Origin: Cylindrobasidium torrendii FP15055 ss-10
Lineage: Eukaryota; Basidiomycota; Agaricomycetes; Agaricales; Physalacriaceae
Length of the DNA stretch: 36,853 nucleotides
Reading direction: 5' to 3'
Assembly (NCBI GenBank): GCA_000934385.1
Contig: KN880666.1
Span: 1 to 36,853 of the forward strand
Part shown: one piece after another, positions 10,998-22,338 of the stretch
Layout: each line of letters begins with the position of its first letter
Position numbering within the stretch: the stretch's first letter is position 1
Position numbers and translations under genes: made by a program
The notes under the pieces: generated by a model
What the model was told of the DNA's origin: nothing
The model's database searches: none
What the model saw: only the letters and a program-made list of their open reading frames with translations

Positions 10998-11363
10998 CGC
11001 GGTGTGGGTCTACGAGCGTTTACGTCGAAGAACGACTTAAGTACTCAACCAGCGGGCCGGGAGCGTGGTTCAAGCCTGAACATCGGCCCAATCTCGCGTC
11101 ATGGAGGCAGTTGGGCCATAGAACCTGAGCGATTGGAGACCACGAGAGCGTGGCTTATGTATATGAGCCTCAACAACAGCCAACATCGTTGTGGCCGTAG
11201 TGGCCATGTGGCCCAGTCAAGAGACTGCATGGAGTTATTTCGATCGCTTGTTTGGTTAGGTTGTTTGGACCGCTACAGATCTGGTAAATTGGGTACTTAT
11301 TTAGAAAGGGCTTGCCTGTACTTTAAAAGTAATAAAGCTTGGAGAAATACAGTGGTGTGAGAT
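10998..11363. promoter_or_regulatory. Spacer between tandem LPMO-like genes
   Basis: This 366-bp spacer holds the 3' end of copy B and the promoter of copy A (read leftward). A weak AT-rich TATA-like stretch on the minus strand lies near 11153-11165. No coding signal seen. Confidence 0.4.
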
Positions 11364-12207
11364 CTACGCTATGACAAAATCTACACAGCTCTCATAGGTC
11401 TGACTGTTTTCGGTCGCGTACCAATACCACTGCATCGCGCACGCACCCGCCTCAGCACATTGAGTGCCTACATCTGGAATGGTCACTTCGAATGCGGCTG
11501 AAAAAGAATGAGCATGTTGTTGCATGAGAAGGAGGCAATTGTAGCCTAAGAGAGGGAATCGAACGCACTTTCATCAGCTGGCCATTGGGACGGGCCAACA
11601 CTGCTATTCGCGTACACATCCCATACATAGAGACTTTCGATAGCACTGTTTGAGGCTGTATCGATGATAGAGAGGTTGGCGTAGCCAGTGTGATGCGCGA
11701 CCAGGTTGATTGCCCAAGAGACTACGTCGCCAACCGCATAGGTCTGCACACTATCTTTGTTGTCGTCGAACTGAGGCGTAACGTGAGCAAGTAATTGATG
11801 AAATGTGGTGTGGACATACAAGGTAAGAGCGGCAGGTGTAGAGCTCACACGCATCTGTCGTGTCACCATCTACGACTTTCACAATGTTCTCAATCTACGG
11901 GATGCATGAGAAGGTATCCTGATCACATAAAGCGACTTCGATTATACCGGTCCAGTTTCATCTAAATAATAGTCAAATTGATGAACGATATGTCAGAGGA
12001 CAGGGAGTACCATCGGTCAACTTCTTTTGGACAGCACTACCACAGGCGGCGAGATTGGCCGCTCCAGCCTGGAATCGATGTTTTATTAGCATCCAGAAAC
12101 GGCGGTGACTTTGCACGATATCTTACTTGACGTGGTGGAGGTTCAGTGACGACAGCATGTCCCGCGACCGAGGCCGCAAAGATAGAAAGAATTGGAAGTG
12201 CAAACAT
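11364..12207 (-). CDS. Secreted LPMO-like (chitin-binding type-4-like) protein, copy B
   Basis: Six exons in transcript order: 12207-12127, 12068-12011, 11961-11948 (14-nt microexon), 11894-11820, 11770-11569, 11497-11364; 187 residues. The signal peptide (MFALPILSIFAASVAG) is followed by HAVVTEPPPRQAGAANLAAC, so the mature chain would start with His. The second His motif is NLVAHHTGYANLSI, and the C-terminus is QTYESCVDFVIA. It aligns with copy A over its whole length, including the 14-nt exon and its phase, so the two are tandem duplicates. It lacks the copy A intron inside the HHxGY(A/G)N segment. A copper-dependent oxidative role on chitin or glucan is inferred from the fold and the N-terminal His. 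Confidence 0.84.
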
Positions 12208-12979
12208 GGGTAGGCTGGAAAACAGTTGAAGGAAGATTGTTAGTGTGAAGATTTAGGTGCAGAACGTACTTATACAACACCTCCGGCGCGCAATTGCCTC
12301 AATCTCGGAAGACAGTCACTTCAGAAAGAAATAGACGCGGCTAAATAGAGTGGAGTTTCCATAAGGCTTGCAGCTCGCGTGGGGTTTGCGTGGGTTGTTG
12401 TTACCACAGCGGGTTGCTCTGTCCATATAATCGAAGAGCATGATTTCCCGATAATTATGCCCTATTGTGTCCATCCACGGCCAGGTTGCAATGGAAGTCG
12501 TAGGCTAAAAGGCGCGGGTATGGCGTAAAGTTGTAGCATGTGAACGAACTGCGACGCCTTCCACTGGTGGGCAGTAACTGATATTCAGCATGATATTCGT
12601 GAAGAAAGTCGAAATTTTACAAGGTGATGTCGATGAGGGATTGGTACAGGTAAATATGTAAATAGAGAGCATTCATAAAGTGGGAAACAGAGGGTAAGCT
12701 ATCTTTGAGACGAACAGTACAGCAACTTTGAGAGAGTTCCACATCGAGAGTGTGATACAAATGGGGTTTCTAGTATTTCGACAAATCCATGTCCATTCCG
12801 TGAGACGAGATAAGGCAATAGAGAAGCAGTATGTGGCAGAACAGTGAGAAAGCAGCAATGATACGATAGACAGAGAACATTCCGAGGACAGAGCGAGGCT
12901 GGATTGAACAGAAAAATAAGTAGAGCAGGGGAGGTTTGAGACAGCACAAATACAGCAAAGAAAAGAAAACAAAGAACAG
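12208..12979. other. Intergenic: promoter of LPMO-like copy B and 3' region of Rua1_C gene
   Basis: No gene seen in 772 bp. On the minus strand a TATAAG-type element lies near 12269-12277, about 65 bp before the copy B start. Confidence 0.45.
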
Positions 12980-14600
12980 TCAGACAACGCGTCGCTTGTC
13001 GCATGGCTTGAGCTTTGGGGCTAGGGAATTCAGCTGGCATGCGCGGGCATGCTTCCACCATACGATCTCTGGCACCTTGAGCTCGGTCTCGCCCTCGACA
13101 CACACCCATTGCTGGCATGATCCACAAAAGCCATGAATCTTCGATTGGTCGTTCACAGGTAGCTTGCGCTTCAACGGTTTTCGGGACTGCCCAGACGAGA
13201 GTTCTTTAGTGGGCCCGGCTGTGGTTGCACGGGCAGCGAACAGATCTGAACGTGCCGAAAGCAAAGTGGACGGTCTCGTGAAGGAGGTGCGGATCGGGCA
13301 GGGAGATCTGAGCGGCGAAGTATTTGCACTGGAGCATGGCGTAAGAGGCGAGGAGAGAACGAGTGTTTTTGAGCGACGCGTTGGTGTACGCGGTTCTGGA
13401 CAATTCGGCAGCGTGCGTGGAGACAGCAACGTAGAAGACGTTACGGAGGATCCGGAGTGCGATTTCGAAGACCTAAATGGACCAAGCATAGAGGGTAAGT
13501 CGTCCGGGTGACAGAGACAGACGTGGTCGGGCGGCGGCATGGGCCGAAGAGTAGCGGCGCTTATGCCATGAACATGCTGCATGTGATAACTGGAGGAGTT
13601 AACATTTTGATGAGGGCGGGCAGGGGGGAGGGGGTTGTTAGAGAACGTACTTGTATGCGGAGACCTTCATTGGAAACCAGGCCACCACACCGTCCAGCTC
13701 GTAGCAAACTGGACAGAGTCCCAGCTTTGCATTACCCTTGCCCTTCACCCAGCGCGGTGTGTAGAGGTCGTTCGCTGAAAGAACCGCCGGCCGCTCGCTC
13801 TGATGCAGAGAAACAGAGTGCTGAGAGCTACATGAGGCGGCACCGCTTCCCTTCCTGACGAATCCAGTGGCTATGTTGCGTACTGCACCACTTCCGGGAG
13901 GCGAACCATCGGTTGTGTCGAGAGGCGGAAAATCGCGAAACCATCCGGGAAAGGTAGCATGGACGTCTGAAGGCAGAAGCATCACAGCGCTCCTACGTCC
14001 CTCTTCGCTCGATGCATCAGGATCAAGAGGTGGAGGGCTGAAATAGGTTTCCTCTAGCGGCCTGAACGATTCGGTGTGGGGGGAGGAAGACGAAACGATG
14101 GAGGGATCTTGCGAGGTAAATGCTACATCCTCCGACTCAAGCTCGTCCGAACGGTGGTCAGAAAAAAGCTGCCGGCCCAGATTCCAGTTTTCTTTGTCGT
14201 TGTCGCCCAGAGATCTTCGTTTACATGTGCCGGCGACTGGTCCACCCTCGACGTCGGATAGTTTGCGTTTATGAGTTCCGGCATGGATGACTGGACTTTC
14301 TTCGTCGCCCGAGAAAATGTCCGGATAGAAGGTAGGGATGAGTGGACCTAGTTCTGGGGATCCTGGAGATGATAGCGCAAGAGGTGTTCTGGACATCGGT
14401 CGGGGTGGTGTAGGCGTCTTGAAGAGGGCTTCCCTGACGCGCTTGGGGGTGCTCATCAAGCGTGTCGGGGTGCTCATTCCGTACGGTGTCAGGCCTGTCC
14501 TCCGGGTTTTGGTACCTGCATGCTGGCCATCCGGGGTTATGCAGCTGTAGGACCTGCTCCCGACGCCCATCCACACATTCGAGGCCCAGTTTACAGACAT
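12980..14600 (-). CDS. Rua1_C (DUF4451) zinc-binding transcriptional regulator
   Basis: Two exons in transcript order: 14600-13651 and 13589-12980, with a 61-nt intron; 519 residues. The N-terminal 250 residues are Ser/Pro/Thr-rich with basic patches (TPTRLMSTPKR, KRKLSD, CKRRS), as in a nuclear regulator. The C-terminal domain starts GLCPVC, continues across the intron into YNYHMQHVHGISAAT, and after a Ser/Pro-rich insert ends with FCGSCQQWV and VPEIVWWKHARAC. That Cys/His layout is the Rua1_C domain, named after the Ustilago activator of the ustilagic acid cluster. The ATG at 14600 is the first in frame after a stretch that has only a GTG at 14678. Target genes are unknown, and the product need not control the neighbours. 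Confidence 0.85.
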
Positions 14601-15056
14601 TCCACCAATATATGCGTGTAAATGTACTGCAAAACCAGCATCAGACAGCTTTCCAAAGAGATAAGCTTTTTTGCTCACGGAGAAGCGCTCAACGGTGAAA
14701 AGATGATGGTAAGGGATGGCGAATCAAGGGCAGCAATGCGGCCGTAATGAAAGCCATGGGTGGACGGCATCACGGCCAATCGATCAGTGGCGCATCATTG
14801 ACGCCTCAAATGACAAATTGCGTATGCACACATCAGGCAATGCTGAGAAATCAAACCTTCGCGTATAACTCAATTAACTATATGGGCATGAATTTAGAGC
14901 TCTCGCAGTATCTTATAAAGTGTACAATATTCCACAGGCAGACTTCTGGCCGTTATAGTTCACCCCTTTACATAACCCAAAGATCATTAAAATCTGGACA
15001 CAATTAACTTTAACGCACAAATGATGCCTTAGTATTTCAATCGTAAAGTGTTCTGT
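14601..15056. other. Intergenic, no gene seen
   Basis: It holds the promoter side of the Rua1_C gene and the 3' end of the membrane-protein gene. AT-rich, with no coding pattern. Confidence 0.45.
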
Positions 15057-16495
15057 TCAAGACATAGTGGGTTGTACTGCTACAGGCACTGCCGTCTGAT
15101 TATGATGTGATGAGCTTCGAGAAGCCTCTCCGCTGTCGTACCAAGATGTCAGGATATCCTGCTCTCGTGCACGCTGCATTGTAGCAGTAGTCGATCCGCT
15201 TCCGGCGGACTGAAAACGGATCGAGCTCGCAAGTTTAGTCGTATCTGCGAGCGAGCATTGCATGTGTACCAAGATGATTATTGCAGTTGGATACATGCCC
15301 TATAATACCCTTTAGTAGTGTACGGTTTAATTTGCAATGTGGTAATCACCGCAAGCTGGTTGACTGCGGACTCCATCATAAGAATTGCATACAGCTCCGA
15401 TAATTTGGCGTGTCCTCCCGAAAACAAGTTCTCAAAAGAGCGAAGGGCCTAATAATTCACGCATTATGATTTAATCAAACTTATATTTCAAGCACTCACG
15501 AAAAGCATCATGTATACCAGCCCCGACTCGACGAGGATAGCAAGAACTTTATTGGACCTTGTGTGCGGGCGTAACATAGTCGTCTTGACGAGTCGGCGGT
15601 GTGACCTAAAATTCCAGGAATATTTAGCACCTTCGAAGCCCGCTTTGCTGCAAAAAGAAATGACCAAGCTTTCCAGGCTACCATAACAGTCGCTACCAGG
15701 TTTGCGAACAGTGAGAGTGCCTTCGATGCATTGGTATTGGAAGCGCTGGCACACAGAGAAGTATTCTCAAGCTCTTCTCGAGTGATAATCGTATGCTTTG
15801 GTATTCCCAATAAACAGCCAAAGTTGTATGTGGATATTACTGCCATGAGGGAAAAAACAAGAACCTTTAGTGCACCAGTTCAAAATGCTACATACCAATG
15901 ATTGCAAGTATCGCAGAGATTGAGAGGGAAAGTACCCAACGTAGGGTGCTGTACTTGTACAGGACAAACGCACGCCATACGACAATAGTGTCACCTAGCG
16001 CCCATAGCAGTCTGTATAGCCACTGTACAACAACTGAATATAGCAAATTTGAGTTGAAAAAGCGCTGACACAGCGTAAGAGACCTACTTGAGACGGAAGT
16101 GGTTTGGAATTCGAGATAATGTTGAGTGCGTAGATCCATCGACATAGCGGCGTCGCTTCGAAGCATGATACGGACTTGCTTGAAGAGGCACATGTAGGCA
16201 ATTACGAGTATACCGGTACATAATACAAAAATGGTGGCAGTTGACAGAAGGATGAGAATTCTTGATGTGTTCACTGCTCTCTTTTGTCTACACGTTCGCG
16301 CTAGTTAAAGAGGAGGTTAGAAAATGTGGTGAAATGAACGAACAGTTGAAGGCGCATAGCAACCACAAACATGACGAGGTTGACGGACCAGCATATCGTG
16401 TTTACAAGTGCAGCAGCAATGTTCAGCGATACCAAGTTTCCTAGCTCCACAAGTTCGTCTTGTAGTCGTGGATCGAGGGCAGAGAAGTTCGACAT
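15057..16495 (-). CDS. Seven-helix membrane protein, Agaricomycete-type family (paralogue 1)
   Basis: Seven exons in transcript order: 16495-16344, 16287-16088, 16033-15896, 15839-15665, 15605-15500, 15448-15350, 15299-15057; 370 residues. About seven hydrophobic segments are visible: NIAAALVNTICWSVNLVMF, ILILLSTATIFVLCTGILV, a central LLWALGDTIVVWRAF block, LSLSISAILAIIG, ALSLFANLVATVMVAW, VLAILVESGLVYMMLF and YPTAIIILVHMQCS. A short hydrophilic Ser-rich tail follows. The layout resembles small fungal 7-TM proteins of unknown function; I cannot name a ligand or G-protein partner. It matches the gene at 27603-28971 in sequence and in the position and phase of all six introns. Confidence 0.85.
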
Positions 16496-17499
16496 GTTGA
16501 GAAGCAGTCGGGGGGTTCCTTGGCGCTCTATAGGCGAAGTTCAGATGTGAGCGACACCACCTCAGTTTAGTGCGCTGGACTATATACAAGTGATGTACAT
16601 CAGTTTCGTCATGTCCATAGTACTGCGTATAGCGCGCCTATTTAGAAACACTCCGACGGTTCTACTTTGGATTCGTGTTACAGTGCAGTTCTTAGATGGC
16701 AACCTGGCAGCCTATAAATGGTCTTGTCGCCTCAACCTCTGTGCTCTTGGGCCATCCAAATTCATAAGTGAGCAGTGGGAGATAATAAACCAGCGGCAGA
16801 GCGGGCCGGGCGTGAGTGGCACCGCGGATCGCGATCGCTCTGAGGTTAGACTTTAGTTGAATTTTGGTGTTTGGGCTATGTGCCTACTTGCGGGTTATAG
16901 CTTGTTGCAGTATTCTAATGGGCGCTCCAAAATTGCGTGGGTGAGCTTTATCACGGTTGTCCCAAAGCTACTACATATATGATCTTCAAACGGCTGCGTG
17001 GGGTGTATCGGTCCCAGATTTATTTATCGTTCTGGGCGCCCTGAAAATCCCTTAAAAGACGGAACGGCTAATACAACACAAAGCGGTCGACGCTCCAGAG
17101 AGTGAAGGGGATTCGAAAGTACCGTCGTCACGAAGCTAAGTATTCCAGCTGAGAGTCCGACTTGAATTGAAAGCGTGCGACTCGACAGTTTTCTCATGCG
17201 CTGGTTTGCAGGGTGACAAGGAAAAGCGAAAATCTAGTCAGTTTAGGTCGCCCACGTAAGTACCATTCGAAGACACATTCAGACATAACTGATGAGCAAC
17301 ACGGGTCACAGTCTTGCAGACGACAGTAAAGTACATGGTATTGTTGTATTCCCCCTTGTACAAACGCAGGTAAAGAGAGACATCCCATTGGAAGGACTAT
17401 GCGAAGCTGAGAACTGATGCGAGTATCCCTTGATATATCCCACCTGCATAGCCTCACGATTTTACGGGCATGAGATAGATACCCACAGAAAACCCTTCA
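16496..17499. other. Intergenic about 1 kb, with a TATA-like site
   Basis: No gene seen. On the minus strand a TATATA-type site at about 16581-16587 sits some 90 bp upstream of the membrane-protein start at 16495, and probably serves it. A GC-rich palindromic patch (gatcgcgatcgc) lies at 16827-16838. Confidence 0.45.
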
Positions 17500-19384
17500 C
17501 TAGTCGTCGGCGCCTCCACCACCTCTTCTCCTTCTCAACTTGCCTGCCTCTTTGGACCTCTTCTTCCATCCTTGGGTCAGCTCTCCTCTCGCCTCTTCCC
17601 ACTGTTTTCGTATCTCCGCTTCATCATCGACCCTCCAAAAGCCTTCAAGTAAGCCCTTAGACCCTGCCCACCGAGTCCAACCTTTCTCCCTTGCGAGATC
17701 GCGAACGTCGCGCTGACCGGCGCGCTTGCTGCTACACGGGAAGAAGAACGCAGCCTTGGGGTCAAATACGACGGCAGGTCGCGACGGAAGTGCAGGCGCA
17801 GTGATTTCCACAGGTACAGGAATGGCGTCGGCCGTAGCGCTGTCAGCCTGGTCAAAGGCAAAGCCGGGGATTTCATCGTCGTCCATTTCGAAGTCGAGTC
17901 CAAGATGGCCAGCAATGGAAAACCGAGCTATTGACAGACCATTAAGTCCATGAAACATTGGAATGATGAAAACAACACACCTTCCTCCTCTCGCGGCTTG
18001 AACATAGCTTTCAGGGTTCCCTGCTCTTCCGTGGGTGCCCTCGTCGACGGTGTGGGAGCGGTGAACTTGGGAGTTGGATTCGCAGGTGTCTCGGTAATCT
18101 TGGAAACCTTGGTCATCGAACGCTCTACCGGTACAACCTCGAACCCTTCGTCCTCTTCGTCGGGCTGCACATTTCCCACTTTGGTCGTGTCCATGTCTAC
18201 GTCCGAAAGGTCTAAATCGCCCCCACGCCCCCATTCATTGTCGTCCCCGCTGAACATTGACGCAAGAAGGCCAAGGCTATGTTTGGCCTCTGCGGCAAGG
18301 TCTACAGGTCCGTCTGGTATCGGTGGTGCTGGCGCTTGTTTCGTTGCGATTGCAGTTTTTGAGATAGTGTTTGGCTTCACTGGGAAGAACGGCGAAGACG
18401 CTCGCTTGCCTTGCCTTGCTGGGAAGAGAGGGGAAGAAGAGCGAGATGCGGCCGGTCGAGAGACCGGGAATAGTGGGGAAGGTGACCTGAGCGTGTGCAC
18501 GTCCTCGTCCTCGTCCTGCTCATCTTGTTCCTCTTCATCGTCGTCGTCGCTTTCGCCCGAGTCGTCACTCACATCGCCCGTCTCAACCTCGAGAGGGAAT
18601 TGGTTGGAAGGAACAGGAGGTTTGAGTCTCAGAGGTTCGACGACGAGGTTATCAAGCAGGGCGCCCTTCAAGTGTGGTGTCGCGCCTTCCCACTTTCGCG
18701 TATCGATGGCCACACGGCGCGCCCGTACGTCAGCCGGACGAACTTTTGCTTCCTTCTTCTCCAGTGCCTTCTGCGCTTTCTTGTTCGCCATCTTAGGTCT
18801 GGGTGGTTCTGAGATGGACTGGGGAGGAAGTGGATGATCCGGGCGCATCTTCATTGGGCGGAGGAGGCGTCCAGTCGGGGTGACAATCCAACCAGGACGT
18901 GATGCAGCATTTTCGAGCGTAACAAGAGACATGTCTTCGGCCTCTGTTGCGCCATATTTTCCTAAGCGAACTTTACGTTTCTTCTTCGGCGGCTCCTCAG
19001 CTTGTTGTTGGCGCTCCTTTTCGAGTCTTGGGACGATAGTATGAGATAATTTGAAGGCGGAATAATGACTTGTATGCGAATTCGGAAATGCGAATAACGT
19101 GGAACGTACCGTTCAGAGAAGTCAGGCTTCGCGTCTGCAATACGCAGCTTTGCACCCTTCCATGTAGATCCACTCAACAAGTTACGACATCGGGTCAATT
19201 GGGCAGGTGTGGCCTCGAAAGTCACGTATCCGTATGGGCGTGGTCTTCCCAGGGCATCAAGTTTGTCGAAACCTTCGGTTTTTGTGACGGTCCCAAACGA
19301 TCCGAGCCGTTTGGTCAAGTCATCCGCAGTCAAAGATGGTGTTAAACCAGATATATGAAGACGAGTAATAACTATATCTGCCAT
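17500..19384 (-). CDS. Nucleolar RRM protein, NOL8/Nop8 type
   Basis: Three exons in transcript order: 19384-19110, 19026-17981, 17927-17500; 582 residues. Residues about 4-90 form an RNA-recognition motif (RLHISGLTPSLTADDLTKRL, then YGYVTFEATPAQL, then SGSTWKGAKLRIADAKPDFS), the NOL8/Nop8 type used in 60S subunit biogenesis. Next comes a consensus nuclear-localisation run, PKKKRKV, then an acidic Asp/Glu tract and three Ser-Pro-Leu-Phe-Pro-like repeats. The C-terminal block has FFFPCSSKRAG, GFWRVDDEAEIRKQWEEARG and a basic Arg/Gly tail. It sits head to head with ribosomal protein eS10 across a 392-bp promoter, which fits ribosome synthesis. The first intron (83 nt) and the second (53 nt) have normal borders. 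Confidence 0.88.
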
Positions 19385-19776
19385 GGGAGGGAAAAGAGAA
19401 TGGCGATCGGCAATCAAGAGCGCGGACCTTTTCCCGGATTACTTACCTAATCCGTCTGTTGATTTTTTGCCCTATCGACTCCCGTCACCGTCGTCCGCGT
19501 CCTCGCCGCTACCTCAAGACCCTCCACCGCCGCGTGAGTGTTATTCGAGTACACCAAGCGCCTTTCCAGCCGATTTCGAGGGAGAGAAGTGATGGAGAAG
19601 GCTGGATGCCGTGACTTGGGATCGGATGGCTTTGGGAGAATTTGGTGCTGATGACTTTGCCAGCCCGCCACCCCGGAAATCGTGCGACATAGCTTCGCAG
19701 TGCGTATTGTCTCAATCCATCACTTCTACCTCATTGATTCTCCGTAGCTTCCGACCCAAGAAACTCCAAATCCATT
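19385..19776. promoter_or_regulatory. Divergent promoter: Nop8-like gene and eS10
   Basis: Both genes serve ribosome production, so shared control is plausible. No TATA box is evident. A pyrimidine-rich run before the eS10 start, ending ...ctccgtag near 19747, could be a 5'-UTR intron acceptor or a TOP-like region. Confidence 0.45.
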
Positions 19777-20320
19777 ATGCTGATCAAGAAAGAAGTTAGG
19801 CGCACCATCTATGAGAACCTCTTCAAGGGTGCGCTTTCTATCTGTCGCGCAAGGATCCAATCTCATGCCGTTTCAGAGGGTGTTCTGGTCGCCAAAAAGG
19901 ATTTCAACGCGCCCAAGCACGAGGAGCTCGATGTGCCCAACCTCCAGGTGATTAAGGCCTGCCAGAGCCTCACCTCCAAGGGCTACGTCAAGACCCAGTT
20001 CTCTTGGCAGTGGTACTACTACACCCTCACCCCCGAGGGCGTTGAGTTCCTCCGCGAGTGGTGCGTTTCCTAACCATAGCATGTGCGCAAGTACTCATGC
20101 CGCTTCCAGGCTTCACCTCCCCACGGAGATCGTTCCCGCAACGCACAAAAAGGCGCCTCGTCCCCAGCGCCCGGCCACTGTCCGTCCCGGAGGAGGCGAT
20201 GGTGCGTACCGTGCACCCCGCGGCGACCGCGACGACTACCGCAGCAAGAAGGAGTCCGCGGGCGGCGACTTCAGGCCGTCGTTCGCTGGTGGTGTCGGCC
20301 GGGGTGCGCCCAGGGAGTAA
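19777..20320 (+). CDS. RPS10: Small-subunit ribosomal protein eS10
   Basis: Three exons: 19777-19828, 19877-20060, 20110-20320, with introns of 48 and 49 nt; 148 residues, normal for eS10. The joined product starts [20 protein letters not shown] and continues [20 protein letters not shown]. The winged-helix core follows ([20 protein letters not shown], then [16 protein letters not shown]). The tail is basic and Gly/Arg-rich and ends VGRGAPRE. eS10 lies in the 40S head near the mRNA entry. Codon use is strongly biased to C-ending codons, as expected for a highly expressed gene. It shares a promoter with the Nop8-like gene. Confidence 0.97.
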
Positions 20321-21094
20321 ATGTGTGCGCCGAACGAGATGTTGCGTTGAAGTACGCCGTGCTTGTCTGCGCGACAGGGCGGAGTGCTTATATCGACTGC
20401 AAATGCTTTTATGTGTATGACCATGCCCTCCATGCACTCTGTCGCTCAGTATATGATTTGTCTCTTTTCTGGTTGTGTCTGAGTGATCAAAGAATGTCTG
20501 CAACGGCTACGATGATGAACACCTAATTCAGCATAAGCCTCCACCCCCCAATCTGAGCCTCCGCCACCAAATCTTTGCCTAGCGTCAGTGCAAAGTCTGG
20601 TCGTCTTGGGATTAAGTCTCTCCGTTGTACGCATTCCAATCTTAGTTTCGGTGCCCTTTCTAGACGCGACATCATCAAGCTTTGGTCTGGTTAAGCTCCC
20701 TTTCGTAAGGGTGATTTCCAGTTCCCTGCCAACCAGTCCTTGACAATGAATATAACCCGATACCAATAATCAAATGAAATCAATCGCAACTGTGAAGCTG
20801 GCATCGTGTAGTTCTGATCTCATCCAAGAGCGGGATATTGACGCTGGGTACTAGTAGGTGGATGCCGATGAGATGCCGCCACATGAGATTACGATTTGTG
20901 AGTGATTCGTTGTCACACCGCTACTGAAATTGCGGTGAAGTTTCACTGTATTGCCCTGGATTCCAATATTTCGTTGTATATCCACGAGAGAACATATAGC
21001 GAAGGACAGTAAGTAAAAGTATCAGTCAGAAGCGCTTCCCACTGTCCATTCTCCAGCGTTGTTGTACTGTCCTCAAATTAAGTACTTCGAGATT
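20321..21094. other. Intergenic downstream of eS10
   Basis: It holds the eS10 3' UTR and AT-rich sequence. No gene, repeat family or RNA gene recognised. Confidence 0.5.
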
Positions 21095-21398
21095 ATGAAT
21101 ACATTTGACTCCTCACGGCCTTGGGTACTCAGAATTGAGAAAATTCACCAGCGCCATTGTCGAGAAATTGTTTGGTCGTTGAATGCCAATCTATTGCTAT
21201 GTGTTTTTGACTGTGAGTTTCTCTATCTCCCTGTGACCTTTCATTTCTCACCTTCCTTCAGGCGTTGTGACTGGTATTAGGACTGCGCCGAGGGTATTTA
21301 TCTCTGTCGTTGAATGCCCTCTTGCGGACGGAACTGCCAACCCATCTTTACCAATCGTGTTCAATGAATTTAGGTTAGAGACAGTGGTCGCTTTTTGA
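21095..21398 (+). CDS. Possible small two-exon gene, unknown function
   Basis: The ATG at 21095 opens exon 1 (21095-21212). A 49-nt intron follows with a good donor (gtgagt) and a pyrimidine-rich acceptor (ttccttcag), then exon 2 (21262-21398); 84 residues. The joined frame reads SLNANLLLCVFDCVVTGIRT across the junction and has no unusual composition. I recognise no domain. A 13-base direct repeat (gtcgttgaatgcc) occurs once in each exon. It could be a real small protein, a fragment of a larger lost gene, or chance. The main support is the intron quality. Confidence 0.35.
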
Positions 21399-22338
21399 AT
21401 GTGGAGCAGTGGGGATAAATTCGAATTTCAGAGGTGGAAAAATCCAATCAGTCGAACAGCAGCCCCCGCTTCCTCATTGCGGCGAGTCTGAGGAAGAGTT
21501 TTTACGAGCCAGATACTAATCTCTATAGATTATAATCTGTTGTGTCAGCTAACTCGGCCATTGCAACTAATCCTTTTCAAAACTTGAAGTCTTTCCTACT
21601 TGGAAGGTGATTGTAGTACATAAAGCACCTCTGTCAGCAACACCCTGGAAAAATCAAGCGACGGTGCAATCTTGACGCAAGTGCTACGATCTACAGACTA
21701 CCGCCTCAAGTAACATAATCAACATGCACCATGCTTGACAGTTTGCCCCTGGTAACTTCTGGATCTGAGCAGTGGACTGGAAAACCTAACAAACAGCATG
21801 CTTCAAATTAATTGAAATGCATGCGTCGACATCTTTAGTCAAAGAATCAGCCGGGTTTGCCATAAGTAGTATGGACACAACGGAGGCGGAAAAATTGCAC
21901 CCAAAGAGTGGGTGAGAATAAACCCAGTTAAGGGACGACAAAAAACGTTTGCTCAAGAGCTTTCAGCCTGCCTGTACGTTCAGTCCGCTCCGAGCCGCCA
22001 TTAAGCTCTGCCGTAAAACTGCCAACGATTTCGGGCACGAATCGAGGTCGAAGGGGGAAGGACGAGTAAGCACTGTTGACTAGCACTTTGACCTGACGCC
22101 GGCATGGCTGGAATCGGCAACCACCGACACGCCACTGGCGGCAGATCCCGAGAATGACACCGGGGCGCGGACCGGACGATCTGGCACTTGCCCCGACCGA
22201 TGTTGTCGAAGAACTGCAAAGAGTGGTGTGGGCGAGACTGCGTCTAGAAGGGAACAACATGCGGCGACAGTCGAGCGACAATGGCTGGCAGTGAAAGACT
22301 TCATCATACACAGGACATGTAACAATGCACGACGTCGT
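21399..22338. other. Intergenic, no gene seen
   Basis: One long minus-strand frame covers 21928-22311, but its composition (Ser/Arg/Cys mix) and lack of family resemblance argue against coding. No repeats recognised. Confidence 0.45.

Noticed and set aside
17950..18837. 295-residue plus-strand frame
   Set aside because: It is the antisense shadow of the Nop8-like gene; its Ser-rich runs come from the acidic tract on the other strand.
21928..22311. 127-residue minus-strand frame
   Set aside because: Composition looks like random GC-rich sequence, and no splice partner or family resemblance was found.
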